From: JALYNX01 sp040902845
Lineage (GTDB): Bacteria > Actinomycetota > Acidimicrobiia > Spongiisociales > ZC4RG35
Assembly (NCBI GenBank): GCA_040902845.1
Contig: JBBDWM010000015.1
Coordinates: 1 to 29,133, forward strand
Direction of reading: 5' to 3'
DNA: 29,133 bases
The notes beneath the pieces were generated by a model, which searched no databases, had not been told where the DNA came from, and worked only from the letters and a program-made list of their open reading frames with translations. Within the stretch, counting starts at the first letter, position 1. Every line of letters starts with the position of its first letter. This document shows, piece by piece, positions 1-6,682 of the stretch. Made by a program: the position numbers and the translations under genes.

Positions 1-55
1 CCATCGTCCCCACATTCACATGCGGCTTCGTACGCTCAAACTTCGCCTTCGCCAT
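1..55 (-). CDS. tuf: Elongation factor Tu, N-terminal fragment (runs off the window)
   Basis: The minus strand from 55 reads MAKAKFERTKPHVNVGTM, the well-known N-terminus of EF-Tu, the GTPase that delivers aminoacyl-tRNA to the ribosome. Only 18 codons are inside the window, so no GTPase motif can be checked. The ATG at 55-53 is preceded by an AGGAG ribosome-binding site about seven bases upstream. The gene lies 63 bp downstream of tRNA-Met on the same strand with no obvious terminator between, so it is probably read through from the tRNA promoter. The first residues are diagnostic; whether this is the only tuf copy cannot be told. Confidence 0.9.
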   Translation of the reverse strand, partial: MAKAKFERTKPHVNVGTM

Positions 56-118
56 CGTCGGCTCCTGTTCCTTTCCTTGTCCCTCTCGCCCGACGCACGG
101 TAGGCGTCGGATCCGATG

Positions 119-192
119 TAGCGGCGGGCAGACTCGAACTGCCGACCTCTCGATTATGAGTCGAGCGCTCTCACCTACTGAGCTACGCCGCC
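119..192 (-). tRNA. tRNA-Met (CAT), probably elongator
   Basis: A complete cloverleaf on the minus strand: acceptor GGCGGCG pairs with CGCCGCT (one G-T), anticodon stem CTCGA/TCGAG around loop CTCATAA (anticodon CAT), and a T arm GGCAG/CTGCC around TTCGAGT. The anticodon stem lacks the three G-C pairs of initiator tRNA, so this is elongator Met. A lysidine-modified Ile tRNA also has CAT, but the GGCGGnGTAGCTCAG start resembles actinobacterial elongator Met. No CCA is encoded after the discriminator A. Confidence 0.93.
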
Positions 193-196
193 TCAA

Positions 197-211
197 GCGG
201 GCTTCGCCCGC
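197..211 (-). other. Short GC hairpin between tRNA-Met and tRNA-Thr
   Basis: The minus strand reads GCGGGC-GAA-GCCCGC, a perfect 6-bp stem closing a GAA triloop, filling almost the whole 22-bp spacer between two tRNA genes. It has no T tract and is unlikely to be a terminator, since the downstream tRNA and tuf depend on read-through. It could separate or guide processing of the precursor. The same GCGAAGC core occurs in hairpins at 578-592 and 11939-11951. Confidence 0.6.
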
Positions 212-214
212 CGG

Positions 215-287
215 AGCCCCCTTCCGGATTTGAACCGAAGACCTCTTCCTTACCATGGAAGCGCTCTACCGACTGAGCTAAGGGGGC
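215..287 (-). tRNA. tRNA-Thr (GGT)
   Basis: A complete cloverleaf on the minus strand: acceptor GCCCCCT/AGGGGGC, D arm starting TAGCTCAGTCGGTAGAGC, anticodon stem CTTCC/GGAAG around ATGGTAA (anticodon GGT), and a T loop TTCAAAT. Length is 73 nt with discriminator T and no encoded CCA. It is the middle gene of a Tyr-Thr-Met tRNA trio that leads into tuf. Confidence 0.95.
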
Positions 288-314
288 CAGGTTGTCAGAC
301 GCCCTCGGCGCCCG

Positions 315-397
315 TGCCGGGAGAAGGATTCGAACCTCCGTAGGCGTCAGCCGGCAGATTTACAGTCTGCTCCCTTTGGCCGCTCGGGCATCCCGGC
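315..397 (-). tRNA. tRNA-Tyr (GTA)
   Basis: Acceptor GCCGGGA pairs with TCCCGGC, the anticodon stem GCAGA/TCTGC closes loop CTGTAAA (anticodon GTA), and there is a long variable arm, as expected for this class II tRNA of 83 nt. The discriminator is A and no CCA is encoded. It is the promoter-proximal gene of the tRNA-tuf cluster. Confidence 0.95.
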
Positions 398-443
398 AAG
401 CCGAAACCGCACGGCTCAATGACGCACAGTCCGGGGAGCCGAA

Positions 444-473
444 ATGTTAGCTAGGCGCTTGAGCAAGACCCAA
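444..473 (-). promoter_or_regulatory. Candidate promoter of the tRNA-tuf cluster
   Basis: On the minus strand TTGGGT (473-468), an 18-bp spacer and TAACAT (449-444) give a sigma-70-like arrangement with four of six matches in the -10. A start about seven bases downstream would leave a leader of roughly 40 nt before tRNA-Tyr. It is the only reasonable candidate in the 157-bp gap, but matches like this occur by chance. Confidence 0.35.
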
Positions 474-554
474 CCGCCTTATACCGGCCGACTTCGCCCT
501 CGGCCAACCCTCAGTACTGCACCAACCAACACGCGGTCTCCTCTTTCACAGCCT

Positions 555-592
555 CCGGCGAACAGACGCCGGTCGGCCGGGGCTTCGCCCCG
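555..592 (-). terminator. Tandem hairpins downstream of htpX
   Basis: Two perfect hairpins follow the htpX stop: CGGGGC-GAA-GCCCCG (592-578) and CCGGCG-six-base loop-CGCCGG (572-555). Neither is followed by a T tract, as is common for actinobacterial intrinsic terminators. Their position between htpX and the same-strand tRNA promoter fits a terminator insulating the tRNA cluster. Confidence 0.5.
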
Positions 593-607
593 CCGAAAGT
601 GATCCCC

Positions 608-1459
608 TCACTTAATCCCTTGAGCCATCTTTTGCAGCCGGAAGATCCGCTCCTCGGTGGGCGGGTGAGTGCTGAGCAGTCTCATCATCCCGCCGCCACC
701 ACGTAGGGCCTTCATCGGGTTGTCGATGAAGAGCTGGGCCGTGGCTGGGTTGACGTTCATTGGGATGCGGGCGGTTCCGACTGAGATCTTCTCCAGTGCG
801 CTGGCCAGGACCATCGGCCGGCCCGTGGTCTCGGCGCCGGTCGCGTCGGCTTGGAACTCCCTGGTCCTCGAGATTGCAAGCCGGATCAGCATGGCTGCAA
901 TCGGGGCGACGATCAAGGAAAGCAAGGCCCCGATCGCACCGAGCGGGCTCTCGCGATTGCCGCCTCCACCAAACCAGAAAGCCATGCGGGCAAGCATGGT
1001 CAGAGCGGCGGCGATCATCGCGGCGATCGAGCTGATCAGAATGTCACGGTTCTGGACATGGGCCAGCTCATGGGCGAGTACCCCTTCGAGCTCGTCGAAG
1101 CTGAGAAGCTCGAGAATCCCGGCGGTGACAGCGACTGCCGCCTTCTTCGGAGAGCGGCCAGTCGCAAAGGCGTTGGGCTGCGGTGAGTCGATCACATAGA
1201 TGCGTGGCATCGGCATGCGGGTCTGCTCCGCCAACCGACGCACGATGGCATAGACCTGGGGCTGCTCTGCCTCGGTGACGGGCCGGGCCCGGCTGGCGGC
1301 CAGGGCCAGCTTGTCGGAGAAGAAATAGGCCAGAACGTTGAAGCCGACGGCGATGACCAGCCCGATCATGAACCCGCCATCGGGGAAGATGGTGACGGCG
1401 ACGAGCCACAGCAGGGTCGTCATGAAGGCCAGGAGACCGACTGTCTTCAGGTTGTTCAT
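608..1459 (-). CDS. htpX: HtpX-type M48 membrane metalloprotease
   Basis: A 283-residue zinc protease of the HtpX family, which acts on damaged or misfolded membrane proteins from the cytoplasmic face. Two N-terminal membrane segments (about residues 7-25 and 29-46) precede the catalytic domain. The zinc motif HELAH is at residues 130-134, and the third ligand is probably Glu201 in REFQAD. Two further hydrophobic segments lie at about 140-162 and 173-195. Length and layout are typical. The ribosome-binding site (AGCAGG next to the ATG) is weak. The gene stands alone, with a 103-bp gap upstream in which I see no convincing promoter. Family assignment is firm; the substrate is not known. Confidence 0.93.
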   Translation of the reverse strand: MNNLKTVGLLAFMTTLLWLVAVTIFPDGGFMIGLVIAVGFNVLAYFFSDKLALAASRARPVTEAEQPQVYAIVRRLAEQTRMPMPRIYVIDSPQPNAFATGRSPKKAAVAVTAGILELLSFDELEGVLAHELAHVQNRDILISSIAAMIAAALTMLARMAFWFGGGGNRESPLGAIGALLSLIVAPIAAMLIRLAISRTREFQADATGAETTGRPMVLASALEKISVGTARIPMNVNPATAQLFIDNPMKALRGGGGMMRLLSTHPPTEERIFRLQKMAQGIK

Positions 1460-1562
1460 ACCTGCTCAGGCTACCGGGAGCCCCTATCTATTCGGACTCG
1501 CAAGAACCCGACTCGATTGCACGCCAAGATAGGACGCTTGGAGAGGTGGCAGTGATTCCCGG

Positions 1563-2603
1563 TCAAATCGTGGCAACCAGAACCCTGAAGTCACCGAGCC
1601 CCCTGGGATGAAGCAATGTCTCGGCCTCAGTCTTCAGAGATCTGGCCTGTAGACGGGCCAGACTGTCGCCACTACGCGCTGCTTCCAACTCGGTGTGTCT
1701 CAATTCAGAGAGGCGATCCCGGAGCCCGAGCTCGGATAAGAAGTCGTCCTGACGGAGCAGGCGCACATCGGCTCCTACGCCCTCGGCTGCAGCGATCAAT
1801 GCAGTGAAGTTCACATCAGCGGTGATGTCGGTCTCACCGGGCTCGTCGAGGGGGTGCGGCCCGAGATGATGGGCGCGATAGGTGCGAAGGGTCCCGTCCT
1901 GACGTCTCGGAAGCAGGTTCTCGGAGGTGTCCCCGTAGTCGATCAGCACGACCGAGCCTTGCTCCAATCTGGCCAATGCGTCGGTCAACCACGCAGCAGC
2001 CACCAACTGCACCTCAACCCATCCGCCGTCGAGGACATCACCCGCATAGGCCTCGAGCCAGGTCTCGACCACGGGTCTCGGCGCGGCATCGACGAACCCC
2101 AGCCCGTCCTCGTCGAGTCCCACCCATCGCTCCCTCCAACCATCTCCGACGCGCTGGCTGAGGGCCATAGGGAGATTGTCGATGAGCTCGTTGGCCAGGA
2201 TCACGCCCCGGATCCTCCCTGGGAACTCGGCCTTGATCGCGTCGTCGGGGAGGAAGTCACGCAATGAGGCTCTGGCTGCGGGCGAAGCGTCGATGGCCGT
2301 GACTTCGAGATCGAGCTTCGGGAGCAGGGACCGCAGGAGCGACCCCGAACCGGCGCCGACCTCGATCAACTGGAACGGCTCACCGATGCGGTCCCTTTCT
2401 CTTGAGACGTAAAGGGCGAGAGTCTCCCCGAACAGACCGCTCACCTCAGGTGAGGTGAGAAAGTCGCCCGCCTTCTCGGATCGGAGCCGACCGGAAGCGA
2501 AGAATCCCAGGTCGGGGTGATACAGAGCCATCTCCATGAATACCTCGAAGGGAATCGGGCCCTCAGAAGAGATGCGATCCTGGATCAGATCCTTCAGCGA
2601 CAT
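1563..2603 (-). CDS. MidA/NDUFAF7-family SAM-dependent methyltransferase
   Basis: A class I methyltransferase of the COG1565 (DUF185) family. The eukaryotic member NDUFAF7/MidA methylates a complex I subunit arginine; bacterial roles are poorly known. Family hallmarks are present in order: GPIPFEVFMEMALYHP near the start, GDFLTSPEVSGLFGE, the SAM-binding EVGAGSGSLL, and ANELIDNLP. In-frame starts exist at 2648 (GTG), 2639, 2621 and 2603 (ATG); none has a good ribosome-binding site. I prefer 2603 because it is the only one that does not overlap the divergent oxidoreductase starting at 2620, and it leaves 14 residues before GPIPF. The promoter must therefore lie inside the neighbouring coding sequence. 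Confidence 0.85.
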   Translation of the reverse strand: MSLKDLIQDRISSEGPIPFEVFMEMALYHPDLGFFASGRLRSEKAGDFLTSPEVSGLFGETLALYVSRERDRIGEPFQLIEVGAGSGSLLRSLLPKLDLEVTAIDASPAARASLRDFLPDDAIKAEFPGRIRGVILANELIDNLPMALSQRVGDGWRERWVGLDEDGLGFVDAAPRPVVETWLEAYAGDVLDGGWVEVQLVAAAWLTDALARLEQGSVVLIDYGDTSENLLPRRQDGTLRTYRAHHLGPHPLDEPGETDITADVNFTALIAAAEGVGADVRLLRQDDFLSELGLRDRLSELRHTELEAARSGDSLARLQARSLKTEAETLLHPRGLGDFRVLVATI

Positions 2604-2619
2604 CGGTACGGTCAGGTCC

Positions 2620-3474
2620 ATGGAATTCGGAGTCTTCATGTTCGCCACCGATACGGCAATTCGCCCCGACCACCTGGCCCGGGAGGTCGAGGCCCGCGGG
2701 TTCGACTCGCTGTGGTTCCCAGAGCATTCTCACATCCCGGTGTCCCGGATGACCCCATGGGGCGGCCAGGAAGGAGCACCACCGCTCCCCGAGCACTATT
2801 GGCACGCTTACGACCAGTTCGTCGCCCTCGCCTACGCCGCCGCTGCCACCTCCAGGCTCAAACTTGGCACTGGTATCACCCTGGTGGCGCAACGCGACCC
2901 GATCTGGACCGCCAAAGAGGTGGCCACCCTCGACCATCTCTCCGGCGGCCGGCTTCTGTTCGGGATCGGGTACGGGTGGAACAGGGAAGAAATGGCGCAG
3001 CACGGCACTCCATATTCGAAGCGGAGAGAGCTGCTGAGGGAGAAGGTCATGATGATGAAGGCGCTTTGGACCGACGAGGCCTCGTCATATCAGGGAGAGC
3101 TGCTGTCGCTCGAGCCGTCTTGGGCATGGCCCAAGCCCGTACAACGGCCCCACCCTCCAATCATCATGGGTGCAGACGCCGGACCCCGCACCATCAAAGA
3201 CATGGTGGAATTCTGTGACGGGTGGATGCCCCTTGCCACCCGAATGAATGTGGTCGATCGGGCTGCCCTGGTTCGCCACGCCCTGGAGGATGCAGGCCGG
3301 GATCCAGCTGCATTCGAGATCACCGCCTACGCCGCCACGGTGGAAGACCTCGAGCTGCTGGCGAAGGCCGGGGTGGACCGCACGGTGTTCTCTATTCCGC
3401 CGGCCGGCGCCGACATCATCATCCCCAAGCTGGACGCGCTGGCGGAGGCGTTAGGGCTTCAACCCCGTTCCTAA
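2620..3474 (+). CDS. Luciferase-like (LLM) F420-dependent oxidoreductase
   Basis: A 284-residue TIM-barrel oxidoreductase of the luciferase-like monooxygenase superfamily, closest by recognition to the TIGR03619 F420-dependent group. The N-terminus MEFGVFMFATD, the segment FDSLWFPEHSHIP, and GGRLLFGIGYGWNREE are typical. The reading frame stays open 28 codons upstream, but the family's N-terminus begins at the ATG at 2620, so that start is used. It begins 16 bp from the divergent methyltransferase. The TAA stop lies inside the left inverted repeat of the downstream cassette, so the last residues (about Arg-Ser) may come from that element. The substrate cannot be predicted; this is not a light-producing luciferase operon. 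Confidence 0.85.
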   Translation: MEFGVFMFATDTAIRPDHLAREVEARGFDSLWFPEHSHIPVSRMTPWGGQEGAPPLPEHYWHAYDQFVALAYAAAATSRLKLGTGITLVAQRDPIWTAKEVATLDHLSGGRLLFGIGYGWNREEMAQHGTPYSKRRELLREKVMMMKALWTDEASSYQGELLSLEPSWAWPKPVQRPHPPIIMGADAGPRTIKDMVEFCDGWMPLATRMNVVDRAALVRHALEDAGRDPAAFEITAYAATVEDLELLAKAGVDRTVFSIPPAGADIIIPKLDALAEALGLQPRS

Positions 3475-3507
3475 TGCATCGCGTCACGGATGTGTGACGC
3501 GATGCAT
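3468..3507. repeat. Left palindromic inverted repeat of the DUF559 cassette
   Basis: Positions 3474-3487 (ATGCATCGCGTCAC) pair perfectly with 3494-3507, giving a 14-bp stem with a six-base loop. The outward flank TTCCTA (3468-3473) is also found, inverted, outside the matching palindrome at 4504-4544. The arm supplies the TAA stop of the upstream oxidoreductase gene and could act as its terminator, but no T tract follows. Confidence 0.85.
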
Positions 3508-3559
3508 GAAGAAAGGGCGGTAGACGCCGACCCCCTTTTCAACACGACCTTTTCTTGAC

Positions 3560-4528
3560 ATGTTCAACGGGATGAGCATTTCCAAACGAATCGTCGAACT
3601 CGCAATCGAGAACGGAGGCAGTGTCACTTCCGCCGAGGCCCAGGCACTAGGTGCTTCTCGAGAGTGGCTTGCGAGACGCACAGCGGACGGCTGGTTGGAG
3701 AAGGTGGGTCACAGCACCTACCTACTGCCTGGGGCGGATTCGGCCTGGAAGGCAACCCTGGCAGCAGCGTGTCACCGGCTTGGAGCTGTGGTGTCTCACG
3801 AGTCTGCAGCCCAAATCCATCGAATGCCGGGGCTGCGAAAAGGGCTATTGATTATCTCGGTTCCAGTCAGGCGATCCAACCGATACCCGGGTGTCATCGT
3901 CCGCCAAAAGACCGACCTCTCCCCGGAGCAGCTGACCACCAACAGTGGGCTCGCAGTGACGACGCCGGCACGAACCGTGATCGACCTGGCCCAATTCCTT
4001 GGGACCAAGCGGCTGGCCAAGTTGGTTGATGCAACTGTCGCCGACGGGCTGACCTCCTACGAATCTCTCAACATTCTGTTTGAACACCTGGCGAGAAGAG
4101 GAAAGCCCGGAACTAGACAGTTGCGAGCCGTCCTCAGCGATCGAGGAGCCGGGCCGACGGTTTCCACGACGGTCCTGGAGGACCGAATGATCAACCTGAT
4201 CGAGAGGTCCGGACTCCCGTTGCCGACCTCCCAGTTCTCACCACCTTGGCTCACCGCCACCAACGGCCGAGTTGATTTCGCTTACTTGGAGCAACGCCTC
4301 GTGATCGAAGGAGACAGTCGACGATGGCACACACTCGCTGACGCCTTCCTCACCGACCGAGAGCGCGACAACCTGGCCCAACTCGCCGGATGGCGGGTCC
4401 TGCGGTTCACCTGGTGGGATGTCGAGGAACGGCCGGAATACGTCATCACACTGATCCGTCGAGCGCTCGATCCCGCGCGCGACGCCCGCTTGGGTCCGAA
4501 CGCAATGCAGGGCGTCACGGATCCGTGA
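3560..4528 (+). CDS. AbiEi-like wHTH protein with C-terminal DUF559 nuclease-like domain
   Basis: A 322-residue protein. The N-terminal part (about 6-60) looks like the winged-helix domain of AbiEi-type antitoxins: residues GSVTSAEAQALGASREWLARR followed by GWLEKVGHSTYLL, broken here at Arg40. The middle holds the usual TTPARTVIDLA segment (134-144). The C-terminus (205-302) is DUF559, a Vsr-like PD-(D/E)XK fold; candidate active-site residues are Asp239 (GRVDF), Glu250 and Asp252 (IEGD) and His257, so the nuclease core looks intact. Starts at 3560 or 3572 are both possible and neither has a Shine-Dalgarno. The last residues and the TGA stop are encoded by the right palindrome. No AbiEii-type toxin gene is adjacent. 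Its target is unknown. Confidence 0.8.
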   Translation: MFNGMSISKRIVELAIENGGSVTSAEAQALGASREWLARRTADGWLEKVGHSTYLLPGADSAWKATLAAACHRLGAVVSHESAAQIHRMPGLRKGLLIISVPVRRSNRYPGVIVRQKTDLSPEQLTTNSGLAVTTPARTVIDLAQFLGTKRLAKLVDATVADGLTSYESLNILFEHLARRGKPGTRQLRAVLSDRGAGPTVSTTVLEDRMINLIERSGLPLPTSQFSPPWLTATNGRVDFAYLEQRLVIEGDSRRWHTLADAFLTDRERDNLAQLAGWRVLRFTWWDVEERPEYVITLIRRALDPARDARLGPNAMQGVTDP

Positions 4529-4544
4529 CGCCCTGCATTAGGAA
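4504..4544. repeat. Right palindromic inverted repeat of the DUF559 cassette
   Basis: A perfect 36-nt palindrome (4504-4539, 18-bp arms) centred on GGATCC at 4519-4524, plus the outward flank GGAA up to 4544. It shares the GCGTCACGGAT core and the TAATGCA ends with the repeat at 3468-3507. The stop codon of the DUF559 gene (4526-4528) is in its right arm. It lies between two convergent genes and ends 15 bp from the groEL stop, so it probably also works as a two-way terminator, although there is no T tract on either side. Confidence 0.9.
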
Positions 4545-4558
4545 TCGGGTCTGGTTAC

Positions 4559-6196
4559 TTAGAAGTCCATCCCGCCGCCGTCGTGGCCGTGGCCACCACC
4601 CGGCATGGATGACGCGGGCTCCTTCTCCTCGGCCACCAGGGCTTCGGTGGTGAGAAGTAGGGCCGCAATCGACGCCGCATTCTGCAGTGTCGAACGGGTC
4701 ACCTTGGCCGGGTCGATGACTCCTGCCATGACCAGGTCCTCGTACTCGCCGGTGGCGGCGTTGAAGCCGAAGTTGCCTTCGGAAGTTCGCACCCGCTCCA
4801 CGACGACTCCGCCCTCGAAGCCGGCGTTGATCGCGATCTGGCGAATTGGTTCCTCGAGGGCCTTGCGCACAATCGCACGCCCGGTCTTCTCGTCTGCGCC
4901 TCCGCCACGAATCTTGTCGATAGTGGTCTGAGCCCGAAGCAGAGCCACACCGCCGCCAGGGACGATGCCCTCTTCGACGGCAGCACGGGTTGCCGAGACG
5001 GCGTCCTCGATGCGATGCTTCTTCTCCTTGAGCTCGACCTCGGTGGCAGCTCCCACCTTGATCACCACGACGCCGCCGGACAGCTTGGCGAGACGCTCCT
5101 GGAGCTTCTCACGATCCCAATCGGAGTCGGTGTTCTCGATCTCACGCTCGATCTGCTTGATGCGGGCCTTGACGTCCGCCTCCGACCCGGCACCGTCGAT
5201 AACGGTGGTGTCGTCCTTGGTCGCCACGACCTTGCGAGCACGACCCAGCATGTCGAGAGTCACGTTCTCGAGCTTGAGCCCGACCTCCTCGGAGATCACT
5301 GTCCCACCGGTGAGCGTGGCGATGTCCTGGAGCATGGCCTTGCGGCGCTCTCCAAAACCAGGGGCCTTGACCCCAACTGAAGAGAACGTGCCACGGATCT
5401 TGTTGACCACCAGGGTGGCCAGGGCCTCGCCCTCGACGTCCTCGGCGATGACCAGCACGCCCTTGCCGGACTGCATGACCTTCTCCAGGACCGGGACCAG
5501 ATCGTTGACCGAGCTGATCTTCTGGTTGGCAATGAGGATGTAGGGATCCTCGAGCACTGCTTCCTGGCGATCGGGATCGGTCACGAAGTAGAAGTTCAGG
5601 TAGCCCTTGTCGAACTGCATGCCCTCGGTGAACTCGAGCTCGAGACCAAAGGTCTGACCCTCCTCCACGGTGATGACGCCATCCTTGCCGACCTTTTCCA
5701 TCGCCTCGGCGATGACCTTGCCGATGGTGGGGTCGTTGTTGGCCGAGATCGAGGCCACGTTGGCGATTTCGTCGCTGGTCTCGATGTCCCGTGCCATCTC
5801 GCCGATTGCCTCGACGACCTTCTCGACGGCACTCTCGATGCCGCGCTTGAGGTCCATCGGATTGGCGCCGGCTGCCACGTTGCGAAGACCCTCACGCACC
5901 ATTGCCTGGGCGAGAACGGTCGCAGTCGTGGTGCCGTCACCAGCTACATCGTTGGTCTTGGTAGCCACTTCCTTGGCGAGCTGGGCGCCCATGTTCTCAT
6001 ATGGGTCGTCGAGCTCGATCTCCTTGGCAATCGTGACGCCGTCATTGGTGATGGTGGGTGCGCCCCACTTCTTCTCCAGGACGACGTTGCGACCCTTCGG
6101 GCCGAGGGTGACCTTTACCGTGTCGGCGAGCTTGTTTACGCCCGCCTCGAGGCCGCGTCGAGCCTCTTCGTTGAAGCGAAGTTCCTTCGCTGCCAT
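4559..6196 (-). CDS. groL: Chaperonin GroEL (Hsp60)
   Basis: A full-length 545-residue GroEL, the 14-subunit ATP-driven folding chamber. The start MAAKELRFNEEARRGL, the nucleotide-binding GDGTTTATV with catalytic Asp87, and the conserved apical and C-terminal regions are all present. The C-terminus ends GGGHGHDGGGMDF, combining the histidines usual in actinobacterial GroEL1 with the GGM ending usual in GroEL2. The ribosome-binding site AGGAG overlaps the groES TAG stop, which is 13 bp upstream, so the two genes are co-translated. Control is expected through the two CIRCE operators upstream of groES. It converges on the DUF559 gene. Confidence 0.98.
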   Translation of the reverse strand: MAAKELRFNEEARRGLEAGVNKLADTVKVTLGPKGRNVVLEKKWGAPTITNDGVTIAKEIELDDPYENMGAQLAKEVATKTNDVAGDGTTTATVLAQAMVREGLRNVAAGANPMDLKRGIESAVEKVVEAIGEMARDIETSDEIANVASISANNDPTIGKVIAEAMEKVGKDGVITVEEGQTFGLELEFTEGMQFDKGYLNFYFVTDPDRQEAVLEDPYILIANQKISSVNDLVPVLEKVMQSGKGVLVIAEDVEGEALATLVVNKIRGTFSSVGVKAPGFGERRKAMLQDIATLTGGTVISEEVGLKLENVTLDMLGRARKVVATKDDTTVIDGAGSEADVKARIKQIEREIENTDSDWDREKLQERLAKLSGGVVVIKVGAATEVELKEKKHRIEDAVSATRAAVEEGIVPGGGVALLRAQTTIDKIRGGGADEKTGRAIVRKALEEPIRQIAINAGFEGGVVVERVRTSEGNFGFNAATGEYEDLVMAGVIDPAKVTRSTLQNAASIAALLLTTEALVAEEKEPASSMPGGGHGHDGGGMDF

Positions 6197-6209
6197 TTCT
6201 TATCAGCTC

Positions 6210-6500
6210 CTAATTGACGACGGCCAAGAGATCACGCTCGGAGAGGACGAGGTATTCGTCCGAATCGAGCTTCACCTCCGTGCCGGCAAACTTCGAGTAG
6301 AGGACCTTGTCGCCGACCGAGACATCCATGGGGATGCGGTCGCCGTTTTCGTCGCGGGCCCCGGGGCCTACGGCGATGACCTCGCCGATCTGTGGCTTCT
6401 CCTTGGCGGTGTCGGGGATGACCAGCCCTGAGGGAGTGCGGGATTCCGCCTCCTCGGTGGGCTTGACCACCACTCGGTCACCGAGCGGCTGAAGCTTCAT
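6210..6500 (-). CDS. groS: Co-chaperonin GroES (Hsp10)
   Basis: A 96-residue GroES, the heptameric lid of GroEL. It opens MKLQPLGDRVVVKP, has the mobile loop around residues 18-33 (ESRTPSGLVIPDTAKE), and ends with LSERDLLAVVN. A very strong AAGGAGGAG ribosome-binding site lies eight bases before the ATG. The leader from the CIRCE region is about 97 nt. It follows tsaD in the same direction, as in mycobacteria, but has its own heat-shock control. Confidence 0.98.
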   Translation of the reverse strand: MKLQPLGDRVVVKPTEEAESRTPSGLVIPDTAKEKPQIGEVIAVGPGARDENGDRIPMDVSVGDKVLYSKFAGTEVKLDSDEYLVLSERDLLAVVN

Positions 6501-6596
6501 TCTTTTGCTCCTCCTTGAAGCGCCTTACTTGCCTTACGCGGGCTTCACACTGTTAGACCGGATTGAACAGTTGCCTGACGTGTGAGATCCCGTGGG

Positions 6597-6623
6597 TTAG
6601 CACTCGGATAACTCGAGTGCTAG
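6597..6623 (-). promoter_or_regulatory. CIRCE operator 1 (HrcA site)
   Basis: TTAGCACTC, nine bases, GAGTGCTAG matches the CIRCE consensus (TTAGCACTC-N9-GAGTGCTAA) at 17 of 18 arm positions; only the final base differs. CIRCE is bound by the HrcA repressor, which shuts off groESL until heat shock. It is the site nearer to groES. Confidence 0.93.
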
Positions 6624-6630
6624 ACGGAGA

Positions 6631-6657
6631 TTAGCACTCGACCACGGCGACTGCTAA
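6631..6657 (-). promoter_or_regulatory. CIRCE operator 2 (HrcA site)
   Basis: TTAGCACTC, nine bases, GACTGCTAA again matches 17 of 18 consensus positions, with a single internal mismatch (GAC for GAG). It starts 34 bp from the first CIRCE, about three helical turns, so two HrcA dimers could bind the same face. It ends 23 bp from the tsaD stop, so the groESL promoter must overlap these operators or the end of tsaD. I see no strong -35/-10 pair there. Confidence 0.88.
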
Positions 6658-6665
6658 TTGGGATC

Positions 6666-6682
6666 TGAGTCGATGCGACTCA
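6666..6682 (-). terminator. Small hairpin at the tsaD stop codon
   Basis: TGAGTCG and CGACTCA pair perfectly around a three-base loop. The TGA of tsaD is the first triplet of the minus-strand stem. No T tract follows. It could weaken read-through from the long upstream operon into the heat-shock-controlled groESL genes; this is inferred from position only. Confidence 0.35.

Larger units (their letters stand above)
3468..4544. mobile_element. Candidate 1.08-kb cassette bounded by palindromic inverted repeats
   Basis: Reading inward from both ends gives TTCCTAATGCA, two variable bases (TC on the left, GG on the right), then GCGTCACGGAT: 22 of 24 positions agree. Further out, both ends also show CCCG next to the repeat, with a one-base offset. 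The inner flanks differ, so the similarity is not simply each palindrome matching itself. The only gene inside is the AbiEi/DUF559-like protein. I find no transposase and no clear target duplication, so mobility is an inference. A pair of related terminator-like repeats is the alternative. Confidence 0.5.

Noticed and set aside
119..192. tRNA-Ile2 (CAT with lysidine) or initiator tRNA-Met
   Set aside because: The anticodon stem lacks the three G-C pairs of initiators, and the overall start resembles actinobacterial elongator Met; Ile2 cannot be fully excluded by eye.
3555..3583. A promoter starting with TTGACA just before the DUF559 gene
   Set aside because: The hexamer is perfect, but it overlaps the candidate ATG and no -10 of reasonable quality follows at 16-18 bp.
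3560..4528. A complete AbiE (type IV) toxin-antitoxin system
   Set aside because: Only an AbiEi-like protein with a DUF559 domain is present. The neighbours are an oxidoreductase and groEL, with no AbiEii-type nucleotidyltransferase.
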